Below, in pieces: positions 1 through 11,157 of a stretch of 64,000 nucleotides of DNA. Both the position numbers and the translations under genes were made by a program. The notes under the pieces are model-generated. The model saw only the letters and a program-made list of their open reading frames with translations, did no database searches and was not told the origin of the DNA. The stretch is from positions 3,534,001 through 3,598,000 of the forward strand of contig JBANDB010000009.1 in the NCBI GenBank assembly GCA_037576215.1. The letters are read 5' to 3'. Origin of the DNA: Armillaria gallica (lineage: Eukaryota > Basidiomycota > Agaricomycetes > Agaricales > Physalacriaceae). How positions within the stretch are numbered: position 1 is the first letter of the stretch; every line of letters begins with the position of its first letter.

Positions 1-414
1 TTAAATGATGTGGACCAGCAAACCGATGCTCTGATTGGACCCTTGACACAGGATATCTACGCCTTGGAAACCTCCCGTAATGTGCCCCGCCCGGTCGTCA
101 GCGCGCTGAATCTAGCCAGAGCTATGATGGGACAACGCAGGGTGAAACGGCAGCCACGAGAAAAAAATTTCATCAGGGCTCTAGTGAAGCCAGATATTCG
201 TGATGTGAGTCCTCCAAGTGCTTTTTTCTACGGGTCAATTTGTTCATTTTGTTAGAATGCCCTGTTGTGTGTGAATGCCAAAACTCGAGTGCGGAAATTC
301 GACAGCCTTGTGGATACGATACACTCACCGCTGTTTGAACGGGCTTTGTCTATAATAGCATGCATCCACGTTGAAGTGGATTCACCCACTCAGATGACCT
401 TGCCCGTCCAGTGA
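1..414 (+). CDS. 3' part of an unidentified gene, cut by the left window edge
   Basis: From base 1 a frame is open through a first exon to 204, followed by a good intron (GTGAGT donor at 205, acceptor TTAG ending 255) and a second exon 256-414 ending in TGA, all in one frame. The visible 120 or so residues include PDIRD just before the intron and no domain I recognise. The 5' end lies outside the window. The alternative is chance open frame, but the clean in-phase intron argues for a real gene. Confidence 0.4.
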
Positions 415-471
415 GAGTCCTAGTTATTTCGGGTTTCCCTGCTGACTTTTGACCTTCAGAATAAAAAAGGG

Positions 472-1155
472 ATGAGAGATTTTGATTCTCGAAATCCAGA
501 AGCGCCGACCACGCTCGTGTTTACCTATCCTGGAGGAGTCGGTATGACCATCCTCCTACCTCTCAAGTCGGCGCTGCTTTGCTACCTCTTCCACGCGACC
601 CCCGACGGGCAATACACCTGTGCGATCTCGAACAACCCCCGTGCGCAGTCTGTGTGGTTCGAGCAGTTCCACTCGAGACGGGCCGGCCCGTTTCTTGCGT
701 ACGTCTTACAGCACAGGGAGTGCTCCCGGGAGGATTTCCGCACGAAAGACGCTGATGCGGAGATGCAGAGACTCCTGGGTGTCAGCTTGGACATCTTGGA
801 CTCGGAGAGGGAGTTGGAGAAGTGGCGGCCTGTGCATGAGGGGTATTGTCGGTTGGACCAGGTGGAGTGTTCGCAGTGTCGGAGGATGTTTTTAAGGCTG
901 CCTTTGCCGCTTGATCGGAATCGACCCCTCCCGGAGGTTCCGGGTAGTGCGTGTTCGAGCGGGACGGGGGAGACGTGTGTGAGGACGCCGGCACCTAAGA
1001 ATTCGGTGTTTGTTGTTCGCCGGGAGAAGATGATGCGGGTGAAGTTGTGGAGGAAGAAGACTTTGGAGGATTCGGAAGAGAGGGAAGGCTGTTGGCACGA
1101 GCTTGATCCGGGAGTGAGTCGGATTGAAGGAGCGGAGTCGGTCCCGACCTTATGA
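472..1155 (+). CDS. Hypothetical protein, 227 aa
   Basis: A single uninterrupted GC-rich open frame from ATG at 472 to TGA at 1153-1155. The product is hydrophilic after a short apolar stretch near residues 20-40 (MTILLPLKSALLCYLF) and contains one CxxC pair (VECSQCRRMF, near residue 135). I do not recognise a family. It begins 57 nt after the stop of the preceding partial gene, just past a polypyrimidine-like stretch ending CCTTCAG, so it could be a further exon of that gene, but I could not join the two in frame. Confidence 0.35.
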   Translation: MRDFDSRNPEAPTTLVFTYPGGVGMTILLPLKSALLCYLFHATPDGQYTCAISNNPRAQSVWFEQFHSRRAGPFLAYVLQHRECSREDFRTKDADAEMQRLLGVSLDILDSERELEKWRPVHEGYCRLDQVECSQCRRMFLRLPLPLDRNRPLPEVPGSACSSGTGETCVRTPAPKNSVFVVRREKMMRVKLWRKKTLEDSEEREGCWHELDPGVSRIEGAESVPTL

Positions 1156-2508
1156 CGCTTGTTATGTTCAGTACGTTACGTGAAGGATATTAATGAGTAA
1201 CGGTTTGTAATGTCTAAAACGTCGCTCGCAGCAAGTGTAATGCCCTACTATTTACTGGTTTCGCGTACGAAGCAGACTGGAGTGTCGTATAGCACGGGAC
1301 GATGGAGTCCAGGAATCAGTGCACATTTTCAGATCAGCTGAATAATGCGAGGCCCAGGCCGTTAATGACGGGTTCGAGATGCAGCTATAAGATTTGGAGG
1401 GGATCCGGGACTGCTGCTTGGTTAAGATCGAGGAAGGGAGTAGGGCTAGCCCTTACCGAGCGGAACCTTGTGCCGGCATAAGAGCTTTGAAATGACATAC
1501 AAAATTCATTAAGCACCTCCTCCGAACCGACAAGTAATAATGATGTTCCGATCCGTGAGTGGCACCACCTCGTGTGTACTGGGTCGGGAGGAGTAAGGTA
1601 ATATGCAATAACTCGCTCCGATCCGAGAGCAATTTACCCCGATCGGCTGAAGACGCGTCTGTCAAGAATAGAGAGACATGCTTGGTTTTGTCGAGTTCCT
1701 GGCATACGGACGCGTTAAAGCCATAGCAGATGGAGGAGATAGCGCGGCATCGGTGAATGCGCATAATTCTTACTGTCCAGTGTCCACATTGTGGAGTAAG
1801 GGCCTGCTGCAGCATTTGCAGACCCCATAGCTAGGCCCAGGTCTGAGATAATTGGGTGCCGTAAACTCGTCGACGAATTGCGCGTAGCCGATTTTCGGGA
1901 CAAGAACGACATGAAGTTTAACTGTAACATCGGCCTGAAGCTGCATACTCGAAACGGTGTTCCATTGAACTGAAACACAAGAGGAGAACCGAGTGAACAG
2001 CCTGGGCCATAAGTTGACTGCCAATTTACAATCACTTTTGCACTGATGTCGAGTTTTACATGGACATACGACTCAAGAGTATGTAGTAGGAACTTACTAA
2101 TAGTGGTTTATGCCGGTTTCCCTTGTCGCATGAGAAACGGAACGGAAGGAGACTTGGATAGTTACATGCGCAGCGTCTCGACCGTGTGTTTTGCGTCAAC
2201 TCTCCTCAAAAGTGACAAGAGACGATCAATCCTTGAACAGCGGGTCCGGACTCCGCATCGGTCCGAGGCGGTGTCGGTAAACAAAGGCACGTGACTCCAA
2301 GCACGGCAACGTGATCTTGTTGACTGGTGACGAGTCACGTAAAGCGCTGTCACACCCATCTTTCCTGTCTACTTCCACCTTTTTTATATCTTTCCATCTG
2401 TATCCCCTCGTTACGACCAACTACGATTTCCAACGATATTTGCTCCTTCCCAACTCCCAACTCCACGCTAGCAGTACAGGTTACGCGCAGTCGAACTCTC
2501 TTTACATC
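1156..2508. other. Intergenic region upstream of wee1; no gene I can support
   Basis: About 1.35 kb. Minus-strand open frames at 1453-1815 and 1715-2035 overlap one another and show no recognisable family or convincing splice structure, so I leave them uncalled. The last 230 bases carry an E-box (CACGTG, 2288-2293) and an inverted GTGAC/GTCAC pair (2327-2338), and are pyrimidine-rich close to the wee1 start, as is usual for a fungal promoter. Confidence 0.4.
2327..2338. promoter_or_regulatory. Inverted repeat GTGAC-GA-GTCAC upstream of wee1
   Basis: Two perfect 5-nt arms separated by 2 nt, about 170 nt upstream of the wee1 start codon, with a CACGTG E-box 34 nt further upstream. The shape is that of a dimeric bZIP or bHLH binding site. 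The link to wee1 control is inference from position only. Confidence 0.25.
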
Positions 2509-5500
2509 ATGCTCGCTTCTACACCAGTCAAGGACTACGCCGCCCACCGCAGGACTCGCGACCGCAGCATGTCTCCTCTGCGCTCTCAATCTGCTACCAT
2601 GAAGCAGCCCACATTCTTCGACCAGCCTTTGCTCACACCGTCGCCCCATCGCAGCACCGGCTTCCTACCACATGCTGAGCTCGGCGGCCAGAACAGCACA
2701 GACGACATTTTTCTTCATTCTCCCTTCCAGACACCTGCCAAGATGCACAAGCCTCGTCAGGAATGGGATGAGGATGAGACCCTCGTCTTCAAGACTGTGC
2801 AGCCATTGCACACCTCGGCGAGGCAGCCACCGGCTCGTCCGGCTCTGGCGGTGAAACAGCTCAACGCTACAATTGCTCACCCACCCAGTCGCGTAGGCGC
2901 TGGCACAAAACGCAAGACCACACCCAATGCTACTCCATTACGACCCAATACCCTCACCCCACTCGTCGTCACCTCGTCCAAACCCTTCGGTCCTAGCGGC
3001 ATGTCCTTTGATCGCCTGGGACCGCTGCCACCTCCCAAGTTTGGTCCTCGCACACCACGAACGGGCACCGAAGCGGACGCGTCGTTGTGCAATCACACTA
3101 CTACATTCACACGCCTGAAGATTTCAGACTTGAATCGGTCCGACGATGACGACGACGATTCTGGCTGTGACATTTCGGAGCCGCCAACAGGGCCGCTGTT
3201 CGGTGGAGACCATCCTCCCAATCAGACTGGAAGAACTAATCGACGCCTCATGAACGCCAAGCAAGAGGAAGTGGCGGAGGCGGTCTCTCCTGGAGGCCAT
3301 ATTACCAAGCGACGTGCAAGATCACGCCCTGTGTCCGATGAGCTTCTCGAAAGCGTGTTTAGCTCACCTTCACCAGTGGTACGTTTTGTTTTCTGTCCTC
3401 GCACTTATCTAACTGGTTGTACAGGAACGTCCTTCGTCCGGAGGTCGTAATGTTGTGGCATTTCCCCCTGCTACTCACCATGCACGGAAGTCGCCGAATT
3501 CGTCTGCTTCCAATGCATTTTCTCCTTTGCCTCGACGCCGTGTATCCGCCAATGCGCCTGCAAGGCCCAAGAGCCCACCACCCTTCCATGCTAGGGGCCC
3601 GCTCGCACGTGTAGATTCAGCCACTCTGTTTTTTGGTCCTTCCGTCCCTCAATCACGTTCGAGGACGTCTACACTGTCCGCGGCTTCATCTGGCGATAGA
3701 TTTATCGCCCCTCGTCCTCCCACTAGCAACAGGCACAGTTACTCTGGATCTGACGGCAAGGACTGGAATTTCCTTCAAGCGCGACCCATTCTGCCATCAC
3801 CTCAGTCCTCTCCTACTTCCCATAATATCCGAGAAACCCACTACGATAGTACAGATGAAGAGGACGACATGCTTTGTGAAGGTCCCCGAGATTCTTCCTT
3901 CCTCCTCAACATCGATACCCCTTCCCCAAAGCATACTGACGCGGTCATCCCCTCCAAATTCAAACCAAACAGAGACTCCGGTGTTGTCATCAGCGATGAC
4001 GAACTTTCAATGAACAGTAGTGCCAGTAGTGACCATGTGCCACAGGCATCAACCAGCCTCAGCTCTATCTTCTCTGATGATGAACATGGTCTGCTCACTC
4101 CTGGCCTATTGCCTACCGCTTCCGCTGGCTGGCCGGGAGTCTACGAAGCCGATGATCATCATGACGATGATAACCAACAGAGAGGCGACGTGGACGCTTT
4201 TATCAAGCGCACACTGGCCGCCCCTTCAAAGGCGTCGTCCGAAGTCAAGAAAGTACCTAACACTCCTGTCAAGAAGGTAAAGACTAGTTACCTGTCTGGT
4301 GACAGGCCATGGCAGAGTGCGGTAGCGCACAGGGTTGGTCTAGGCATCGATTGGGAGATGAAGCAAGCCAAGGTACCACGGAAGAGTCTACCGCTTGGAT
4401 TTCCTCCAGCAGGGAGGAAACACGGGAAGTCTGTTCTGGATCCGAGTACCGACTCTGAAGATGACCCTGAGGACAGTCCGAGTACCCGGAAGGAGAAAGA
4501 ACGGTATGGTGGTTTGGGCATTGGACGACCGTCTTTACCCACGCCTAAAGAGGACTTCCCGACTGTTCCCAAGTCCCGATGGCTGTCACGAAGGACGAGC
4601 AGTGGTACGTTTTCCAGCGGGAGCGACTCGATGTCGATGATTGGTACTCCCACAAGAAACCCAACCCAAGGTGTGTGTATCTTTCTGGTTGTGTCGTTCT
4701 CCCGATGCTAATTATTCCTAGAACAATCCCGCAGGAAACCCGTAAAACACACCCACCGTTCTACGTCCAGCTCGTCCCTAAACTCTGTCCTCTCCTCGCC
4801 TACTATCTCTCGTGCCCAGCCGATACCCGGGCAACCACGACCTTCCCTTCCAAGAAAAAGTTATCCAACGCGCCCATCCCTGACCTCGTCACAGGATTCT
4901 GGGCGTTTTGATCGTGACTTTGTTGAACTGGAAGAGATTGGTTGTGGAGAATTCGGCAGAGTTATCAAGGTGCATTCGAAAGCGGATGACGATTGCGAAA
5001 CCTATGCCATAAAGAAATCCAAGACGTTTGAGGGCATCAAACATCGGTGAGTCGGAATTGCAGGTTCATTCTACGTCAAGTAAATCTAATCACTACTTAG
5101 GCACCGATTGAGAGAAGAAGTTGATATTCTGCGCCATCTCCGTTTGGCCAACGGTGGACAGCGGCATCAAAATGTACTGGCCTTTGTGGATAGCTGGGAA
5201 GAAGATGAAGCACTTTTCATCCAAACAGAATTGTGCGACTTGGGCAATTTAGCCCATTTCTTGTGGGAGTATGGGCGTCAATACCCTCGGCTCGAAGAGG
5301 CCAGGGTTTGGAAGATTATTGCTGACCTGAGTAACGTAGGTCCTCGTGCTGAAATTCGTGGTTTCCGTTCTTACAATACCTCTCTAGGGTCTTATGTTCA
5401 TTCATTCTGCGGGTGTCATTCATCTGGACCTCAAGCCAGCAAATATCTTTGTCACGTCGGACGGACGTTTTAAGATTGGAGACTTTGGTATGGCGTCTTT

Positions 5501-6085
5501 GTGGCCTCGGCCTCCGCAGGAGACCTACTTTGGCCCTACTGCATTCGAGCGGGAGGGTGATAAACTTTACCTGGCACCGGAAGTATTGCAAGGGAAGTAC
5601 GGCAAGGCGGCAGATATTTTCAGGTATGTCGCGGGATGATGATATAGCGTATCTTTACTAACGTCACTGATAGTTTTGGCATGACGATGTTGGAGACAGC
5701 AGCAAATATAGTGGTACCTGACCAGTAGGCATATTTGCTTGGTACATAGCCTGGTTTTGCTGACTTATTTGACAGAGGCGAACCCTGGCATCGGTTGAGA
5801 CGAGAAGACTTTTCGCAAGTGGACTTGGACGATAGTCCCGAGTTGTTGGAGCTCATCCAGCAGATGATGCGGACCGATCCAGCGCTGCGTATCGGAATAC
5901 AGGCTATCTATTCTCATCCCGTGGTATCTCGAGCACGTATGAACATGGAAATGTTGTATAATGCCGCCTTGAAGGATGGTACATCCTTGTTCGCGGCATC
6001 TCCTCTAGCCAGTGTCTCGTCAGATTTCTTGGAAGACATACTAGGACATGCGATTGGTGGCGGCGCTATGGACCTTAGTCCATGA
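2509..6085 (+). CDS. wee1: Wee1-type mitosis inhibitor protein kinase
   Basis: Seven coding exons that stay in frame: 2509-3378, 3425-4670, 4722-5046, 5101-5335, 5388-5623, 5674-5724, 5776-6085. The first two thirds of the protein is long, low-complexity and Ser/Pro-rich with many SP/TP sites. The C-terminal third is the kinase domain: glycine loop [14 protein letters not shown] with the ATP lysine, catalytic loop [15 protein letters not shown], and the Wee1-type activation and C-lobe signatures [12 protein letters not shown] and [15 protein letters not shown]. The HLDLKP loop and the NIVVPDQG segment are typical of Wee1/Mik1 rather than other kinases. Wee1 phosphorylates the inhibitory tyrosine of Cdk1 in the nucleus and delays mitosis. 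The start ATG sits in the MLASTPVK context; an upstream in-frame extension exists but holds no better start. The gene is convergent with paf1. Confidence 0.93.
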
Positions 6086-6502
6086 TTATTTGTATTTTTG
6101 ACTTTTTCCTGGGATTATACTTGTATGACTGGTGGTGGACTGGCTTGGGTACATCTTTTTATTTCCGTTCTACTCTATCATCGCTGCATTTCTCTAGATT
6201 ATATATCCACGCATCCTCAGCATCGCATCCATTCCTCTGGTCGCTTTATACCACCGTCGCATTGCTATTTAGTTTTCATTTTGATTTGTTTATTACCCTA
6301 GTTATGTTAGTACACTTATGTTGGTTACTTAGTTTCATGCACAATATATATAGTATGGCTGAATTCCTTGGCACCGAGTGGTGTAATGGACTGTTCCTGA
6401 TCAGGCTTCAGGAGCGGTAAAAAGAGCGGCGGGATTCTAAATCTTCACAGCTGATATAACGAGCCAATCATAGATACATACAGCACAATATAAAAACTGT
6501 AA
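6086..6502. other. Intergenic region between convergent wee1 and paf1 3' ends
   Basis: Contains AT-rich sequence that should hold both 3' UTRs. The 112-codon open frame at 6082-6420 is rich in F, W, Y and L and overlaps the wee1 stop; I read it as 3' UTR rather than a gene. Confidence 0.4.
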
Positions 6503-8115
6503 TCATACTTCCATAGGAAGTGGAAAGTCAGATGGGGCATTGGAAAGCGCGACCGTCTCATGATCGACCTCTCCTTCTCCATCAGCATCTGCATCGCCTC
6601 TCATTAAGAACATTGGATCCACCACTTCTGCTAAAGCCTCCTGGCGTTCGTCCTCCTCCTCTTTACTCATATCGGTGTGGGACATCCGTATAAGGTCCCA
6701 CTTGTCTTCGTACTGCTCAAACGCCTGAAGGGAAACGGAAACATCAGTGATATCCAGCCAACGGTGACTAATTTGTAGACCAACATTCTGCCGCTTCTTC
6801 TTCAAAGTCATCTTACGTTCGATGTTCTTGTAATAAGCGCCCTTGGTTTTAGCATTACGCCGAGGTTTTGTGTCGAAGCCATCAATTGAGGGCTTTAAAT
6901 CTTCGACTCCATCCTCAAGAACTATTAGGAATTCATTGGGAACCTCTTGTTCGACTTTGACGGTCTCGTAGTCTCGCACGAAGCGGAACAGAGTTTCCTG
7001 CGGGTTTCAGGTCAGTCAGACGGAGATAGAGGGTGATGCGATACAAGGATACCCACGGGTTGATTGGGGGCCACTTCGTAGGGTTGGAGCCTGGATCGGC
7101 TCTCTTTGAAATCAAGCGCCGATTCATCGTCATCAGTGAGGTAGTATGCCAAGAAGGAGTCGTGTTCGGTCTTCATGGGTCGCAGAATGGCACAGTCCAA
7201 TCGTGGATCTTCAGCCTAAGCTCCAGGTGAGAGAAAGCGTGGACGAAATAGGTGAGATGCATACATCAATGGTTCGCTCGCCTGGCCTCTCGGAGAAGCG
7301 GAACAGATCGTACTGGTTCGACCAGATTTCAACATCTGGAAGGACCTCATATGATTCGACCGCGGTAACGTCTGGTTTGGTCGGGTGACGAAGGGCTTCT
7401 AATGAAAATCCTTCGTTGCAGCAGGCGAATGAAGCTTCGATATCGCGTAGTTGAGCACTGTGTGATACATCGATTGGAGCTGCATTGGCATTTTTCCTTC
7501 AGTAGGTTGTTAGACTGGGTGAATGCACAAGGATAGAAACGACGCACGACTCGGTAGGCCCGCCGCGCGCTGTGTTGTCCGTCCGACTGGTGTACTCCGT
7601 CTTCCGTAACCATGGAACGTGAGCCAAGGGCGTTGAAGGAATGCCAGGGCCGTTCGGGGTAGCGTGACCATTCGCGTAAGGCCCGGATGATGGTCCGGCG
7701 ACCTCGCTGGCAAGAAATTCATCCTTGGGATCAAGTTTTGGTAGGTTTTCGGGATCCGGATTCAATGCTGTACGCAAGGTTAGCAGTCGGATGACTGGCA
7801 AACGTTCTAGTTCGCGCACCAGAATCGTCGCCGTTCTCTTCCCACAGGGACTCCCATTTACTCAAATCCAGCGGCATTCCACACTCTGCATCGACTATCA
7901 TGGGTAATGGGGTGTTGTTAGCAAGGGTATTGAGGAGGTCTGGCCGAGCATATCGTGAAGGATTGGTTGGAATGTCGAGCAATTTTGGAGGACATGGTGG
8001 TGCAGGAAGTGGATTTGAGTATCGAACTCGAACAAGCAAATCCAACTTGCTGAGGTATTGTTATTGAAATGTCATGGAAGAAGAAAGAAAAGCACCTTTT
8101 CTTGACACTGGCCAT
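6503..8115 (-). CDS. paf1: RNA polymerase II-associated factor 1 (Paf1 complex subunit)
   Basis: Six exons on the minus strand, 451 codons in frame: 8115-8096, 8049-7820, 7767-7548, 7496-7265, 7215-7057, 6997-6503. Recognisable Paf1 blocks are the N-terminal LLVRVRYSNPLP (as in animal Paf1, which has a similar RVKYCNSLP), the PWLRKTEYTS motif near residue 140, the FLAYYL segment, and an acidic C-terminal tail. Paf1 is the scaffold of the Paf1 complex, which travels with RNA polymerase II and is needed for H2B ubiquitination and H3K4/K36 methylation. The first coding exon is only 20 nt. The start lies 308 nt from the start of the MATE gene on the other strand, so the two probably share a divergent promoter. 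Confidence 0.92.
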
Positions 8116-8423
8116 TGGCAAGAGGTTAAGTTCGAGTTCGACGGCGTTGGCAAACACGCATCAATACGGATCTTTGCCGCGGCAGTCGGGCCCGGCAGTG
8201 TTGAACCGTTTCGTTCGGGCCTTTTACGCAACTCGGAGCGCTTAGTTGCGGTGGATTCGAAGCAAAAATGAGCACACGACCAGTTTTTTTTCTCATAAAA
8301 AGAAGAGATGGACCCTTGCGATGTATCTGACATTTTGCCCCTAAAAGCAAGGTATTTCATTTTGTTTTCCGAGTCAACATATAAATCTCTTATGTTACTT
8401 TATCTTCTTTCTTGTCAGCTCCC
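8116..8423. promoter_or_regulatory. Divergent promoter region between paf1 and the MATE gene
   Basis: A 308-nt gap between two start codons on opposite strands. The MATE side ends in a pyrimidine-rich run with CTTGTCAG directly before the start codon, which could be the acceptor of a 5' UTR intron. I see no defined operator. Confidence 0.35.
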
Positions 8424-10884
8424 ATGGCCTCCCCCCACTACCAGGCGACTGGCTCCCTCCCGTCTGACTATGCCATTCTATCTCGCTATGCTGTTCACCG
8501 CTCCACTAATGACAACGCCGTCCAGACGGGCACCGAAGAACCCGAATATGACTCTGACAGCACCGAGGACTCCCCATTTTTAAGCCCTCGGCCGTCCAAA
8601 CCGACCATGGCTAACGACCACCTTGCTCCACCTGCGTTCAACGAAATCACACCCCTTCTAAACCCTGCAATTCCCCGTATCCCAGAACATGTCGAGGACA
8701 ACGATGATACCTCTCATGAAGGGACCATGGCTATCTTTTGGGAGGAATTTCGGATACTGACAAAATATGGGCTTCCTGTTTGGGGGTTAGTGTTTTCCCA
8801 TGCTTTCTGGACGCGCTTAGTAGCTAACAAACGCGTTTAGAACACATGTATTGGAGTACAGTCTGGTCATGGCTTCCGTACTCTCCGTCGGACATTTATC
8901 TACGACGGCCCTGGCAGCAATTACACTAGGGTCGATGACTGCCAGTGTGTCCGGCCTGAGTATCATCCAAGGCTTCACAAGTGCCCTTGACACCATGCTT
9001 CCTTCCGCGTGGACTTCGCAGCCGCAGCTTGTCGGCCTTTGGTCCCAACGGATGGGTATGTCACCATTATGCTAAATCTGACTTGGAAAATTTTCACCTT
9101 CAACATTTTACAGCTGTCGTGATGGCGGCTCTCCTTATTGTACGCCCTTCCGTTGCGTCCCTGCCCGCTAAGTACTGAAAAAATTGCAGCCTATGTATGC
9201 CGTTTGGTTTAACGCGGAAGCCATCTTGCTATTGCTCAAGCAAGACCCGGATGTCGCTCGTCTCGCGGCAGTGTATCTCCGTTATGTTTCATTTGGTCTA
9301 CCAGGTATCTATATTTGGACCATTCTTCCTGGCGCGCATCACTAACCGTCGCCTTCTTAATAGCGTACGCGTTCAACTGTATCAGCAGGCACGTAACTTC
9401 GATTGCTCTGCACCCATGTGCTCACTGTTCTCGTATAATTAGGCGGTATTTCCAGTCACAAGGTGGCCAATTTTAGGCTCAGCTTCCTTTTTGTAAAATC
9501 TTATTCACGAACGTTTTTGCAGGTTTGTTCGCGGTGCCCACCCGTATTATTTTCATCGTGGCGCCTATCAACGCGTTGCTGAATTACATCCTTGGTGAGC
9601 CACTCCCCTTGTCCAAGCACGTTCGTTACTCAACGTTCTCAGTCTGGGGTCCTGAACCGATCCGACTCGGCTTTATCGGTGCACCCATATCCACAGCGAT
9701 ATCCTTTAACCTTGTGGCTCTCTTGTCAACACTCTACGGTGTCTTCTTCGTTCCAAAGACAGCTTGGCATCCTATCTGTCGACGAAGCTTCACCAGTCTC
9801 GGTGTCCTGGTGAGCCTCGGTCTGGGTGGCGTGGGTCAAACCGCCTCCGAATGGTGGGCATGGGAGTGTGGGTCCACATTCCTATCGTCATGCAAATTTG
9901 TATTCTGACGTGATCGACGGTAGTGATCGGCCTTGCTGCATCTTTGCAAGTCCTCTGCTTATTGTGTTAATATTGTTAAACCCGAACTATTAGTCTACAG
10001 GCTTGGTCCCGTCGCTCTTGCGACCCAATCTGTGTTGCTCGTGTCTGCGTCGACAACCTTCCAAGCGCCGTTTGCTCTCTCGGTTGCCGCTTCCGTTAGG
10101 TAAGTCAGGTGCTAGTTTATATCTTGGCCTATTCTCTAATCTCCAATAGAATCGGTAACTTATTGGGTGAACGCAAAGCCCGACGAGCTGGAATCGCGTC
10201 CAATACGTCGCTTGTCATGTCACTAATCATGTCATCACTGTTCTGGTCCGCTGCTATCTCTATTTTTTCTTATCGTTGTCTCACATGAAACGAAAGCGCA
10301 ATGTTCCTCGTATTCCGAAACTCTTGGGGATATCTTTTCAATGATGACCCCGGTAGGGTTCATCCATCCCCTTGTTAGGCTCTATTGCTGACTTTAGATT
10401 TGAAGCCGTCATTGCTCTAACTGCCGCCATCCTTCCCGTTGTGGCCGTCTTTCAGGTGTTCGACGGTGGAGCCGCTGTTAGCGGAGGTGTTCTACGCGCT
10501 CGGGGTAAGCAGGTTACTGGCGCGCTTCTGAACTTAAGGTATAGTACACACGTTGGCTTCCACCTCGTACTGTTATTTATCAATTATGTCTTGCAGTGCA
10601 TACTACATTATCGGTAGGTCTCTCTTCCACGCACGGTACGATTTGTACTTACTCCTAGCGTAGGTATTCCCCTGGGTATTCTGTTGACCTTCAAGGCCGG
10701 CATGGGCCTGCATGGACTCTGGTACGGCTTGACTGTCTCCCTCATCTACTGCGCCGTCTTCGGAAGCCTCCTCTGTGTTCGCACTGACTGGGATCACGAG
10801 GTCGCCAAGGTCATGGCTAGACTCAAAGAGGAAGATAAAAAGCAACGGATGGAGATGGATGCTGAGGAGGGTCTGACCGGTTGA
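8424..10884 (+). CDS. MATE-family (MatE) multidrug/toxin extrusion transporter
   Basis: Fourteen coding exons join to 583 codons: 8424-8785, 8841-9055, 9114-9139, 9190-9304, 9364-9388, 9443-9462, 9523-9867, 9924-9945, 10001-10099, 10150-10245, 10297-10352, 10406-10538, 10597-10613, 10664-10884. The first 110 residues are an acidic, Ser/Pro-rich cytosolic tail. The rest is a 12-helix MATE core with the family wording SALDTMLPSAW, RRYFQSQG, ASEWWAWELIGLAASLL, SASTTFQAP and GAAVSGGVLRARG. The protein resembles yeast Erc1/YDR338C-type antiporters, expected in the plasma or vacuolar membrane; the substrate cannot be told. Five exons are 17-26 nt long. Two introns (9389-9442 and 9946-10000) begin with GC, not GT; no GT donor at either place preserves the conserved frame. 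Confidence 0.92.
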
Positions 10885-11157
10885 TAAACTTTCCAAATCG
10901 ACCAAAGTTGAAAATTAACTATGTTTTAGCCAAAAATGTCTTATAGAACTATATTCTGTCTTAGATAGATCGGCGAGAGTTGAATACATCAGTATTTGTC
11001 GAAGGAGATACGCCGTGTACCGGGTGTATATCCGTGACGGTAATTCACCTCATTCATCATATTATATCACACGGCGTGGTCCAATATACTTATATACTAC
11101 AAAGCGGAGAGCGAATGCGGCAATCACACCAGATAGACATACCCATCTAACCTGACT

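Noticed and set aside
582..1098. Several minus-strand open frames opposite the 227-codon ORF
   Set aside because: They overlap one another and mirror the GC-rich plus-strand frame; no family wording.
6082..6420. 112-codon ORF with many F, W and L residues
   Set aside because: Overlaps the wee1 stop and AT-rich 3' UTR; composition is that of random T-rich DNA, not a real membrane protein.
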